Shown here: positions 9,235-17,216 of the stretch, piece after piece
Position numbering within the stretch: the first letter of the stretch is position 1
Layout of the letters: each line of letters starts with the position of its first letter
Assembly: GCF_003265345.1 (NCBI RefSeq)
Contig: NZ_QFWW01000001.1
Span: 432,450 to 496,449, forward strand
Reading direction: 5' to 3'
From: Lentzea terrae
Lineage (GTDB): Bacteria > Actinomycetota > Actinomycetes > Mycobacteriales > Pseudonocardiaceae
Length of the DNA: 64,000 nucleotides
Position numbers and translations under genes: made by a program
Notes under the pieces: generated by a model
What the model was told of the DNA's origin: nothing
Databases searched by the model: none
The model's input: the letters and a program-made list of their open reading frames with translations, nothing else

Positions 9235-10041
9235 ATGGCACGGGCGATCTGGAGCGGGTCGGTCAGTTTCGGGCTGGTTTCCATCCCGGTGGAGCTGTAC
9301 AGCGCCACCGAGGACCACACGGTGCACTTCAACCAGTTCCAGCGCGGGACGTCCGACCGCATCCGGTACAAGCGCGTCAACGAGCGCACCGGACGTGAGG
9401 TGCCCTACGACAAGATCGTGAAGGGGCACGAGGTCGACAGCGGCGAGTACGTCATCGTCGAGCCGGAGGAACTGGACGACATCGCGCCCGGCCGCTCCCG
9501 CACGCTCGACATCGAGGCGTTCGTGGACCTCGACGAGATCGACCCGGTGTACTTCCAGAAGACGTACTGGCTCGGCCCGGCCAAGCCCGAGTTCTCCCGC
9601 CCGTACCTGCTGCTGGCGCAGGCGATGAAGAAGACGAACCGGGCCGGGATCGCGATGTTCGTCATGCGCGGCAAGCAGTACCTGACCGCGCTGAAGGAGG
9701 ACAACGGGATCCTTGCCGTGCACACGCTGTTCTTCGCGGACGAGATCAGAAACCCGAAGGACGTGCTGGACGTGACACCGGAGGGTCGTGCGCCGCGCGG
9801 CAAGGAACTCGACATGGCGATGTCGCTCGTCGAGTCGATGGCCGACGACTGGCATCCCAAGGACTACCGCGACACGTACACCGAGCGGGTCCAGAAGCTC
9901 ATCAAGGACAAGCGGAAGGGCCGCGAGGTCGTCGTCGAGGCCGAGCCGCCGGAGGCCACCGGGGTCGTGGACCTCATGGAGGCGTTGCAGCGCAGCGTGG
10001 AGGCGAGCAAGTCCAAGCGGGGCAAGAAGAAGGCCGGTTAG
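9235..10041 (+). CDS. ku: Non-homologous end-joining protein Ku
   Basis: The 268-residue protein matches bacterial Ku over its full length: MARAIWSGSVSFGLVSIPVELYSA at the start, the central beta-barrel with YWLGPAKPE, and a conserved MALVESM-like helix (MAMSLVESMADDW). The C-terminal tail is short and Lys-rich (SKSKRGKKKAG), as in many actinobacterial Ku proteins, and may help DNA binding. Ku forms a homodimeric ring on DNA ends and recruits LigD; no ligD is visible in this window. The stop codon TAG is also the first base triplet of a palindromic element. Confidence 0.96.
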   Translation: MARAIWSGSVSFGLVSIPVELYSATEDHTVHFNQFQRGTSDRIRYKRVNERTGREVPYDKIVKGHEVDSGEYVIVEPEELDDIAPGRSRTLDIEAFVDLDEIDPVYFQKTYWLGPAKPEFSRPYLLLAQAMKKTNRAGIAMFVMRGKQYLTALKEDNGILAVHTLFFADEIRNPKDVLDVTPEGRAPRGKELDMAMSLVESMADDWHPKDYRDTYTERVQKLIKDKRKGREVVVEAEPPEATGVVDLMEALQRSVEASKSKRGKKKAG

Positions 10042-10204
10042 TGGCGTGGCTCGCAATGTTGCCCGGGCGAATTTGCGGTCAGACGGGCGCATCGTGGTGC
10101 CGCCCCCGCTTCCTCATCCTGGTCGGCTGTGGGAGTGGGGGCGGTGCCGCGAGGCGTCCTGCTGAGCGTGAATTACCTCGCCAACGTTGCGGGACACGCC
10201 ACTA
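10039..10204. repeat. Palindromic intergenic element, copy A (166 bp)
   Basis: The ends are inverted repeats TAGTGGCGTG and CACGCCACTA. Inside, the left arm (ACGGGCGCATCGTGGTGCCG and following C-run) pairs imperfectly with the right arm (G-run, GCGGTGCCGCGAGGCGTCC). The element shares termini and core with copies at 49072 and 57450. It fills the gap between convergent Ku and PP2C genes, and both stop codons (TAG at 10039, CTA at 10202) are supplied by its termini. Confidence 0.75.
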
Positions 10205-10846
10205 GCTGACGACCAGCGCGGTCGCGTTGTCCGTGCCACCCGCGTACAACGCCGCCCGCACAAGCCTTTCCGCCGACACGCGGCCGGCCGTGATCGCCTC
10301 GATCCCCTCGTGCCCCAACGGCCCGTACACCCCGTCGGAAGCCAGCACGAGCCGCGCAGCCCGAGTGGCCGCCCGCCCGATGTTCTCCGGCGTCGCGTGC
10401 CGGACCGTGTTCGTCACGACGTGCTCCAGCCGCGGCGCCGGCACCACCCCGTGCTCGCGGAAGTACTCGGCCACGGTCTGATCGGTCGTGAGCTGCACGA
10501 GGTCTTCGCCATCAGACGCGTACGCACGGGCGTCACCCGCCCACGCCACGTCGAAGCCTCCGTCCGGACGTGCCACGGCGACCACGATCACGGCGTCCCC
10601 GCTGTGCACCTGCAGCGCATCACGCGCGGCCAGGATCGCGGCGACCGGGTCGGTCAGCAGGGCGGCGGCGCGCGCGGCGGCCCAGGCGGCTTCCCCCGCG
10701 GCGGCCGAGTCGCCGACCCCGTCCGCGACGACGAAGGTGCGGCGAGCAAAGGCATGGGCGTCGGCGTTGTGGGTGCGCGGGCCGCGGTCAGTGGCGTACG
10801 TGACGGTCAGCGCTGTGCCCAGTGGCATGGTGCGATCGATCAGCAT
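10202..10846 (-). CDS. PP2C-family serine/threonine protein phosphatase
   Basis: The ATG at 10846 is chosen because CAGGGAGGTCGCC precedes it; an upstream in-frame start at 10885 lacks a ribosome site. The 214-residue protein shows PP2C motifs in order: HNADAHAF, VADGVGD, AGDARAYASDGEDL, LASDGVYGPL and GTDNATALVV, with the metal-binding Asp residues retained. It is a single-domain, soluble enzyme, shorter than the roughly 240-260 of typical members. Such phosphatases reverse Ser/Thr kinase signalling, but no kinase is adjacent. Confidence 0.88.
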   Translation of the reverse strand: MLIDRTMPLGTALTVTYATDRGPRTHNADAHAFARRTFVVADGVGDSAAAGEAAWAAARAAALLTDPVAAILAARDALQVHSGDAVIVVAVARPDGGFDVAWAGDARAYASDGEDLVQLTTDQTVAEYFREHGVVPAPRLEHVVTNTVRHATPENIGRAATRAARLVLASDGVYGPLGHEGIEAITAGRVSAERLVRAALYAGGTDNATALVVS

Positions 10847-10915
10847 GGCGACCTCCCTGACCTCCACTAAGCCTGGCGTGGCCAAGAGTCTGCTGTCAGG
10901 AGCCTGAGAAAAGCT

Positions 10916-11854
10916 CTAGAGTTTCGCCGCCCGGCGAAACCGCTCCGCAGCGCGGACCAGTGCAGCAGACAGTTCAGGCGGAGAGACGACCTCGAACTCG
11001 ACCGTGATGCTCGCGAGCATGAACACCACGTCGTCCATCGTCTCGCCGCCAACACGCACATTGCACGAGGTTTCGTCCACAGCGAAAACCTCGCCGTAGC
11101 TGCGCCACTCCACGGCCTCCGAAGCAGGCACGCTCAGTCGCACCACGCCCTGCACCGGCCACCGATCGGCCACCCGTGCGGCCACGAACGCCCCCGCGTC
11201 GCCGCCGGGAATCTCACGGGGCGTGAACCGGGCACCGAACGGGAGGCGCACGCTCATCCGATCGAGCCGAAAAGTCCGCCAGTCGTCCCGGAGCACGTCC
11301 CAGGCGACCAAATACCAGCGCCGGCCCCACGTCACCAACCGGTGCGGCTCGACCTCGCGCAGCGACTCGTCCCCCGAGTGCCCGACGTACGCGAACCGGA
11401 GCCGCTGCCGATCGCGGCAAGCCGTGCCGACCGTCGTCAGCAACGAAGCGTCCACCACCGGCGCGGACCCGGTGTGCGGCACGGTGGCGATCTCCAAAGC
11501 CGCCACTCGGTGTTGCAAAGCGGACGGCAGCACCTGCTCGACCTTCAGCAACGCCCGCACCGCCGTCTCGCCGATGTCCGAGATGCCGCTCGCGGTCCGC
11601 AGCCCGACCGCCACGGCCACGGCCTCGTCGTCGTCCAGCAGCAACGGTGGCAGCTGCGCGCCCGGACCCAGCCGGTAGCCGCCACCGGACGTGCCCATCG
11701 AGGCGTGCACCGGATAGTCGAGCTCGCGCAGCTTGTCGACGTCGCGGCGCACCGTGCGGGTGGTCACGCCCAACCGGTCGGCCAGCTCGGCGCCGGACCA
11801 CTCACGGCGCGACTGCAGCAGACCGAGCAACTTCAACAAACGAGCGGAAGGCAC
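10916..11854 (-). CDS. WYL-domain transcriptional regulator (DeoR-type HTH)
   Basis: The 312-residue protein starts at a GTG abutting a palindrome. Residues 1-60 form a winged helix (GAELADRLGVTTRTVRRDVDKLRELDYPV). Residues about 140-225 are a WYL domain (LRFAYVGHSGDESLREVEPHRLVTWGRRWYLVAWD), a ligand- or nucleic-acid-sensing module, and a WCX-like C-terminus follows. It is divergent from the epoxide hydrolase with 43 bases between starts. A 23-base palindrome covers its own -10 region, suggesting autoregulation and control of the neighbour. Members are often repressors whose ligands are unknown. Confidence 0.9.
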   Translation of the reverse strand: MPSARLLKLLGLLQSRREWSGAELADRLGVTTRTVRRDVDKLRELDYPVHASMGTSGGGYRLGPGAQLPPLLLDDDEAVAVAVGLRTASGISDIGETAVRALLKVEQVLPSALQHRVAALEIATVPHTGSAPVVDASLLTTVGTACRDRQRLRFAYVGHSGDESLREVEPHRLVTWGRRWYLVAWDVLRDDWRTFRLDRMSVRLPFGARFTPREIPGGDAGAFVAARVADRWPVQGVVRLSVPASEAVEWRSYGEVFAVDETSCNVRVGGETMDDVVFMLASITVEFEVVSPPELSAALVRAAERFRRAAKL

Positions 11855-11877
11855 TGTAGGACCATATCTGTCCTACA
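11855..11877. promoter_or_regulatory. Palindromic operator in the WYL regulator/epoxide hydrolase gap
   Basis: TGTAGGAC and GTCCTACA are perfect 8-base arms with a 7-base spacer. The palindrome directly abuts the GTG start of the WYL regulator and contains a candidate leftward -10 (TATGGT, 11861-11866 on the reverse strand) 6 bases from that start. It lies just upstream of the rightward epoxide hydrolase promoter, so one bound dimer could control both genes. Confidence 0.65.
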
Positions 11878-11884
11878 GGCCAAA

Positions 11885-11890
11885 TAGCGT
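11885..11890 (+). promoter_or_regulatory. Putative -10 box (TAGCGT) of the epoxide hydrolase gene
   Basis: The hexamer lies 7 bases ahead of the ATG, leaving no room for a Shine-Dalgarno sequence, which suggests a leaderless transcript. The WYL operator lies immediately upstream, overlapping the expected -35 zone. Confidence 0.4.
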
Positions 11891-11897
11891 CACTGCC

Positions 11898-12980
11898 ATG
11901 AAGCCGTTCGAGATCAACATCCCCCAGTCCGACATCGACGACCTGCACCGCCGCCTCGACCAGACCCGCTGGCCGGACTCCCCGCAAGGCGCGTCCTGGG
12001 CCCAGGGCACGCCGTTGGACCACCTCCAGGAGCTCGCCCGGCACTGGCGGGACTTCGACTGGCGCGAGCAGGAGCGGCGGCTCAACAAGATCCCGCAGTT
12101 CGTCGCCGAGATCGACGGGGCGCCGCTGCACTTCATCCACGTCCAGAGCCCCAGCCCCCACGCGAAACCGTTGCTGCTCACGCACGGCTGGCCGTCGACG
12201 TGCTTCGCGTTCGAGGCGATGATCGAGCCGCTGAGCCGCGACTTCCACCTGGTGATCCCGTCGGTGCCCGGTTTCGGGTTCTCCGGCCCCACCAAGGAGC
12301 TCGGCTGGACGATCCCCCGCGTGGCGGGCATGTTCTCCCAGCTGATGAAGCAGCTCGGCTATGAGAAGTACCTCGCGCACGGGTACGACTACGGTGCCAT
12401 GCTCACCCGTCTGCTCGGGATGCGGGACGAGGTCGAAGCGATCCACGTCAACCAGATCTTCTCCGCCGGTGTCACTCAGGAGACAGCGGACATGTCCGTC
12501 GAGGCGGAGCGGAAGTCGGTGGAGAAGGCGTTCAGGTACGAGTTCGAACAGTTCGGGTACGTGTCCATGCAGGGCACGCGGCCGCAGTCGGTCGCATACG
12601 CGCTCACCGACTCGCCGGTGGCGCAGCTGGAGTGGATCGAATGGGCCTTCCACACGTGGAGCGACCCGGAGGTCGGGGTACCCCGCGACGTGCTGCTGAC
12701 CAACACGTCGATCTTCTGGTTCACCCGGACCGCCGGTTCGGCGGCGCGCTACTACCAGGAGGGGTTCGAGGCATGGGGCGAGCTGGAGCCGGAGTCGCCG
12801 ACGCCGACGGCGGTGGCGGTGTTCCCGCACGACGCGGGTGTGCCGATCAGGCGGATGGCCGAGCGCAACCACAACATCGTGCGGTGGACCGAGATGGAAC
12901 GCGGCGGGCACTTCGCCGCCATGGAGGTGCCAGAGCTGGTGGTCCGCGACCTGCGCGAGACTTTTCTTTCGCAGAGGTAA
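11898..12980 (+). CDS. Epoxide hydrolase (EHN-type alpha/beta hydrolase)
   Basis: The 360-residue protein starts MKPFEINIPQSDIDDLHRRL, the standard beginning of the epoxide hydrolase N-terminal (EHN) domain. The alpha/beta core shows the HGWPST oxyanion motif near residue 94, the nucleophile in GYDYGAML near 160 and a catalytic His in GGHFAAMEVPELV near 336. An Asp nucleophile rather than Ser supports epoxide hydrolysis through an ester intermediate. It is soluble. Physiological substrate is unknown; candidates are xenobiotic or secondary-metabolite epoxides. The divergent WYL gene and palindrome suggest local control. Confidence 0.9.
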   Translation: MKPFEINIPQSDIDDLHRRLDQTRWPDSPQGASWAQGTPLDHLQELARHWRDFDWREQERRLNKIPQFVAEIDGAPLHFIHVQSPSPHAKPLLLTHGWPSTCFAFEAMIEPLSRDFHLVIPSVPGFGFSGPTKELGWTIPRVAGMFSQLMKQLGYEKYLAHGYDYGAMLTRLLGMRDEVEAIHVNQIFSAGVTQETADMSVEAERKSVEKAFRYEFEQFGYVSMQGTRPQSVAYALTDSPVAQLEWIEWAFHTWSDPEVGVPRDVLLTNTSIFWFTRTAGSAARYYQEGFEAWGELEPESPTPTAVAVFPHDAGVPIRRMAERNHNIVRWTEMERGGHFAAMEVPELVVRDLRETFLSQR

Positions 12981-12981
12981 C

Positions 12982-15615
12982 GTGATCACCGTGCGGTTCA
13001 CGGTGTTCGGCGGGGTCTCGGCCTGGGTGCACGGCCGCGCGACCGAGTTCGGTCCGACGCGGCTGGGCGCGCTGCTGGGTGTCCTGCTCGTCGACGCCGG
13101 CCGGGTGGTCGGCGCCGACGAGCTGGTCGAGCGCGTGCTCGGGGACGCGCCGCCGACCCGTGCCCGCGCGATGATGCAGACGTGGCTGACCAGGCTGCGG
13201 CAGACGTTGCCCGGTCTGATCGAGCGCGAGGCCGGCGGGTACGTGATCCGCGTCGATCCGCTGGAGATCGACCTGCACCTGTTCCGGCACCTGGTGCGCA
13301 CCAGCAGGACCGCGGAGGCGCTGGCGCTCGCGGACGAGGAGCTGCTGTCCACACTGGACACTCCGTGGGCCCGCCGGCAGCGCCAGGACTTCGCCGCCGA
13401 GCTGCTGGCGGCGCGGCTCGACCACGTGGACGCGCGGCTGGGTTCTGGCGAGCACCTGAAGCTGGTGCCGGAGCTGCAGGTGCTCGCCGCCGAACGCCCG
13501 CTGGACGAACGGGTCGCCGCCCAGCTGATCGAGGCGTTGCACGGCAGCGGCCGCACGTCCGAGGCGTTGCAGCACTTCGAGCAGCTCAAGACCCGGCTGG
13601 CCGGTGAGCTCGGCGCCGAACCGGCCCGGCAGCTCACCACCCTGCACCGGCGCCTGCAGGCCGCGACGGCGCCACGCCAGCTGCCCGCCCCGCCCAAGCC
13701 GTTCACCGGCAGGGCCCTGGAGCTGGCGGAACTGGACCAGGCACCGAACGGCGTCGTCGTGATCACCGGCACCGGTGGCGTCGGCAAGACCTCGCTCGCC
13801 GTCCACTGGGCGCATCAGGCCGCGGAACGGTTCCCGGACGGCCAGCTCTACGTGAACCTGCACGGGTTCGGGCCTTCCGGCGCGGCCTTGAGCCCTGGCG
13901 ACGCGCTGCTGCGGTTCCTGTCGGCGCTCGACGTGCCGCGCGCGAAGGTGCCGCACGACCTGGCCGGGCAGTCGGCGTTGCTGCGGGACACGCTCGCCGG
14001 CAAGAAAGTGCTGATGCTGCTGGACAACGCCACCGACGCCGACCAGATCGAGCCGTTGCTGCCGCGCACGCCCAACACCCACGTGGTGGTCACCAGCCGC
14101 ACCGCGCTCAAGCCGACGCACCGAGCCCGAGCGCTGCCGTTGGGCCTGCTGCCGCCCGACGACGCCCGCGAGCTGCTGGCCGCTCGCATCGGCCACGACC
14201 GCGCGCAGGCCGAACCGGAAGCGGTCGACACCGTGGTCCGCCGCTGCGCCCGGCTCCCGCTGGCCCTCGCGGTGGCCGGGGCACGGGCGGCGACGCAACC
14301 GGAGTTCCCGTTGGCAGCACTGGCAGACGAGCTGGCCGACCTCGACGCGTTCGCCGACGACGATGACGTCACGGCGGACCTGCGCTCGGTGTTCTCCCAC
14401 TCCTGCAAGGCGCTCAGCCCTCCGGCACTGCGGTTGTTCCGGCTGCTCGGCCTCATGCCGGGCTCGGACATCAGCCTCGCGGGCGCCGCGTCCCTGGCCG
14501 GGCTGGAGCTGTCCGCGACCGAGGCGCTGCTCGCGGAGCTGGCGAGGGCGAACCTGCTGGACGAGTCCGAGCCCGGCCGGTTCACGTGCCACGACCTGCT
14601 GCGCGACTACGCGGCCGAGCTCGCCCAGTCTGATCCGACACAGTCCGACGAGCGCGCGGAAGCGTTGCACCGGCTGCTCGACCACCTCGCGTTGACGAGC
14701 GTCGAGGCGGGCGTCGTGTTCACCCCGAGCCGCCACCGCCCGGCCACCCCGCAACCGGCTCCCGGCGTGGTGATCACGCCGATCAACACGCACGAAGAGG
14801 CGTTCGCGTGGCTGATGGCGGAGCACCCGACGTTGATGGCGGCGATGCCCCACGGCACGCCGGCGCAGACCTGGCTGATGGGCTGGTCGCTCGCCGACGT
14901 TCTGGACCGGCAGGCGCACTACCAGGACCTGCTGACGTCACAACAGCTCGCGGTCGCCGCGGTCGAACAGCTCGACGACCCCGACGCCCTGGGCCGCACG
15001 CTGATCAACCTCGGCCGCGGGCTCGGCAGGTTCGACCGGCTGACCGAGTCCAGGACCGCGTTCGAGCGCGCGTTCGAGGTGTACGAGGGCAACCCGGCCG
15101 GCCAGGCGGGCGTGCTGCTGAACATCGCGATGCTGTGCCCGGACGACCAGATCCACGAGGCGCTCGAGTACACCCGGCGCGGGCTCGCGTTGTTCGAGGA
15201 GTGCGGTGACGAGTACGGCCAGGCCAACGCGCTGACCGGACTCGCCTGGGGCTACGGCCGGATCGGCGAGTACGCCACGGCCGTCGAGTACGCCGAGCGC
15301 GTCATGAAGATGTGGCAGGCCATGGACCACGTGATCGGCCAGGCCGAGACGTGGGACAACCTCGGCACCGGCTACTTCGGGATGGGCGACTACGAACGCG
15401 CGGCGCACGCGTTCACCCAGTCCTCCACGTTCTTCCGGATCGGCGGCGACCTCCCGCTGGAGGCCGCCGCCTACGAGCAGCTCGGCGACTCCCACGCGGC
15501 CGCGGGTGACGCCTCTGCTGCCCGTCGTGCCTGGCAGAAATCGCTCGAGCTGCGCGCGGGAGCCGGCCTTCCGGCCGACTCCGTGCGCGCCAAGCTAAAG
15601 GCCGAAGGCCAGTAG
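12982..15615 (+). CDS. SARP/AfsR-type regulator with BTAD, NB-ARC and TPR domains
   Basis: The GTG at 12982 follows the epoxide hydrolase stop by one base and gives 877 residues. The N-terminus is an OmpR-like winged helix (VVGADELVERVLG), then a bacterial transcriptional activation domain (about 90-235, ending in the LAGELGAEPARQLTTLHRRL helix). An NB-ARC ATPase follows, with Walker A GTGGVGKTSL near 263 and Walker B KKVLMLLDN near 341. The C-terminal 220 residues form tetratricopeptide repeats. Such proteins activate antibiotic or developmental genes, with ATP and TPR ligands acting as sensors. No biosynthetic cluster is next to it, so the target is unknown. It overlaps the convergent propeller gene by 21 bases. 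Confidence 0.9.
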   Translation: MITVRFTVFGGVSAWVHGRATEFGPTRLGALLGVLLVDAGRVVGADELVERVLGDAPPTRARAMMQTWLTRLRQTLPGLIEREAGGYVIRVDPLEIDLHLFRHLVRTSRTAEALALADEELLSTLDTPWARRQRQDFAAELLAARLDHVDARLGSGEHLKLVPELQVLAAERPLDERVAAQLIEALHGSGRTSEALQHFEQLKTRLAGELGAEPARQLTTLHRRLQAATAPRQLPAPPKPFTGRALELAELDQAPNGVVVITGTGGVGKTSLAVHWAHQAAERFPDGQLYVNLHGFGPSGAALSPGDALLRFLSALDVPRAKVPHDLAGQSALLRDTLAGKKVLMLLDNATDADQIEPLLPRTPNTHVVVTSRTALKPTHRARALPLGLLPPDDARELLAARIGHDRAQAEPEAVDTVVRRCARLPLALAVAGARAATQPEFPLAALADELADLDAFADDDDVTADLRSVFSHSCKALSPPALRLFRLLGLMPGSDISLAGAASLAGLELSATEALLAELARANLLDESEPGRFTCHDLLRDYAAELAQSDPTQSDERAEALHRLLDHLALTSVEAGVVFTPSRHRPATPQPAPGVVITPINTHEEAFAWLMAEHPTLMAAMPHGTPAQTWLMGWSLADVLDRQAHYQDLLTSQQLAVAAVEQLDDPDALGRTLINLGRGLGRFDRLTESRTAFERAFEVYEGNPAGQAGVLLNIAMLCPDDQIHEALEYTRRGLALFEECGDEYGQANALTGLAWGYGRIGEYATAVEYAERVMKMWQAMDHVIGQAETWDNLGTGYFGMGDYERAAHAFTQSSTFFRIGGDLPLEAAAYEQLGDSHAAAGDASAARRAWQKSLELRAGAGLPADSVRAKLKAEGQ

Positions 15616-17142
15616 CACGCGTCCATGCGGGCTCTCGTAGCCAAACCAGTGGCCCGAGTGGACGTAGACCATGCCGTCCGAGATCACCGCACCCGAGCCG
15701 GGACCGGCCAGGACGCCACCGCGCCCGATCACCCCGTTGACACCCTGCGTGTCCTGGACGGTGTCGTGGGCCCACAGGATCTTGCCGGTCTTCGCGCTGT
15801 ACGCCCGGAGCTTGCCGTCCTGCGCACCCAGCCACACCACACCGGGCGTGCTGGACACCGGTACGCCGTGCCCCGGCGCGCACGCGGGCTCACCGGCCGC
15901 ACCGCCGGTGGAACAGCCGTCAGCGGGTGCCGGTGTCTCCCACAGCACGGTGCCGGTAGCGGGATCCACCGCGAACAGCTTGCCGGGATCAGCCAACCAG
16001 GTCGCGATGTAGAGCTTCTTGCCGTCGTAGCTCGCTCCCCACTGGATGCCCCCGGCGCCACCACTCGGCCACGGCGAACCCAGCAGCCGCCGCCACACGA
16101 CCTGGCCGGTCCTCGCGTCGAACACGTGGTAGACACCGGACTTCTGGCCGACGCCGACGAGCTGACGGCCGTTGACCTCGAACAGGTTCGGCGTCGCGCC
16201 GATGTCGTAGTCGAGGTTGGTGTTGTCCTTCAGGCCGGGACAGTAGCCCTCGGGATCGGGCTCGTTGCACGCGCCGCGCCACGTGTCGGCGTCGGTGACC
16301 TGGTTCGTCCACTTCACCGCGCCTGTGCGGGCGTTGAGCGCGAGCAACGAGTCGAACTCGCCGCCCTTGCCGGTGTAGTTCTGGCCGGTGCCGACGTAGA
16401 GCGTGCCGGTGCGGCGGTCGATCACCGGCGAGCTCCACACGCCGACGCCGGACGGTTCGAACCGCTTGGCGCCGTTGGGCCACGTACCGACCTCGACCGG
16501 CTCCGGCACCGTGTAGTGGCGCCACACCAACGCGCCGGTGTCGATGTCGTAGGCGTCGATGTGGCCGCGGAACGTGCAGCACGGGTGGTCGCGCGGCAGC
16601 ACGTTCTCGCTGCTGGACGTGCCGACGTACACCAGTCCGTTGTGGACGATCGGCGAGCTGGTGGCCATCGACGCGATGGTGTCGTCCATCTGCGTCTGCC
16701 AGCGCTGCTGCCCCGTGCGCTGGTCGAGCGCGAACAGCCGGCCGGCGCTGTCGCCGAAGAACACCTTGCCGTTGCTGACAGTCGGTCCGTCGGAGTTGAA
16801 GGCGAACCGGCTGGCCGGTGGCAGCGTGAACTCCCACTTCGGCGCGCCGGTGCGCGCGTTGCGGGCGTAGAACTTGCCGTCCGGGCCGCCGAAGTAGATC
16901 GTGTCCCCCACGACGGCCGGCTGGCTGCGGACGTGGTTGACCTCGCCCTTCTGGTAGGCGAAGGCCCACTTCAGTTTGAGTTTGCCGACGTTGTGCTGGT
17001 TGAGGCGCCATTCCGCGGCGTTGTGCCGCGACCCGTTGAGATCCTTCTGCCATCCGGCCCAGTCACCGTTGGCATGTGCCGTGGCGGGTGCGGCGGTCAG
17101 GACTACCAGCGCGGCCGTGAGCAGCGCAGTTGTTTTGAGCAT
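15595..17142 (-). CDS. Secreted PQQ-type beta-propeller protein (polyvinyl-alcohol-dehydrogenase-like)
   Basis: The ATG at 17142 follows a GAAGGGGGA ribosome site and opens a Sec signal peptide (LKTTALLTAALVVLTAAPATAHA); an upstream GTG at 17163 is less likely. The 515-residue product has repeated PQQ-propeller blades (SGRLFALDQRTGQQRWQ, GHIDAYDIDTGALVWRH, GKLRAYSAKTGKILWAH). A vicinal Cys pair in HPCCTF recalls the disulfide over the PQQ site of quinoprotein dehydrogenases. No haem-binding CXXCH is present. A PQQ-dependent alcohol oxidation role is plausible but unproven. The ribosome site lies in a hairpin (17149-17189). Confidence 0.8.
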   Translation of the reverse strand: MLKTTALLTAALVVLTAAPATAHANGDWAGWQKDLNGSRHNAAEWRLNQHNVGKLKLKWAFAYQKGEVNHVRSQPAVVGDTIYFGGPDGKFYARNARTGAPKWEFTLPPASRFAFNSDGPTVSNGKVFFGDSAGRLFALDQRTGQQRWQTQMDDTIASMATSSPIVHNGLVYVGTSSSENVLPRDHPCCTFRGHIDAYDIDTGALVWRHYTVPEPVEVGTWPNGAKRFEPSGVGVWSSPVIDRRTGTLYVGTGQNYTGKGGEFDSLLALNARTGAVKWTNQVTDADTWRGACNEPDPEGYCPGLKDNTNLDYDIGATPNLFEVNGRQLVGVGQKSGVYHVFDARTGQVVWRRLLGSPWPSGGAGGIQWGASYDGKKLYIATWLADPGKLFAVDPATGTVLWETPAPADGCSTGGAAGEPACAPGHGVPVSSTPGVVWLGAQDGKLRAYSAKTGKILWAHDTVQDTQGVNGVIGRGGVLAGPGSGAVISDGMVYVHSGHWFGYESPHGRVLLAFGL

Positions 17143-17148
17143 GGAAAT

Positions 17149-17189
17149 TCCCCCTTCCACCATCCACCTTGGCAGTGGTGGAAGGGGGA
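17149..17189 (-). promoter_or_regulatory. 14-bp hairpin that includes the ribosome site of the PQQ-propeller gene
   Basis: TCCCCCTTCCACCA (17149-17162) pairs perfectly with TGGTGGAAGGGGGA (17176-17189) around a 13-base loop. In the leftward transcript the promoter-distal arm is the GAAGGGGGA sequence that serves as the Shine-Dalgarno for the ATG at 17142. It could be the terminator of the upstream hydrolase, a translational occluder, or an operator. Confidence 0.65.
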
Positions 17190-17216
17190 TGCGACCACTG
17201 AAAGTCGCGTTCAGGC

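Noticed and set aside
12982..15615. SARP regulator as sign of a biosynthetic gene cluster
   Set aside because: No polyketide, peptide or terpene synthase lies within the window; a lone O-methyltransferase 8 kb away is not enough.
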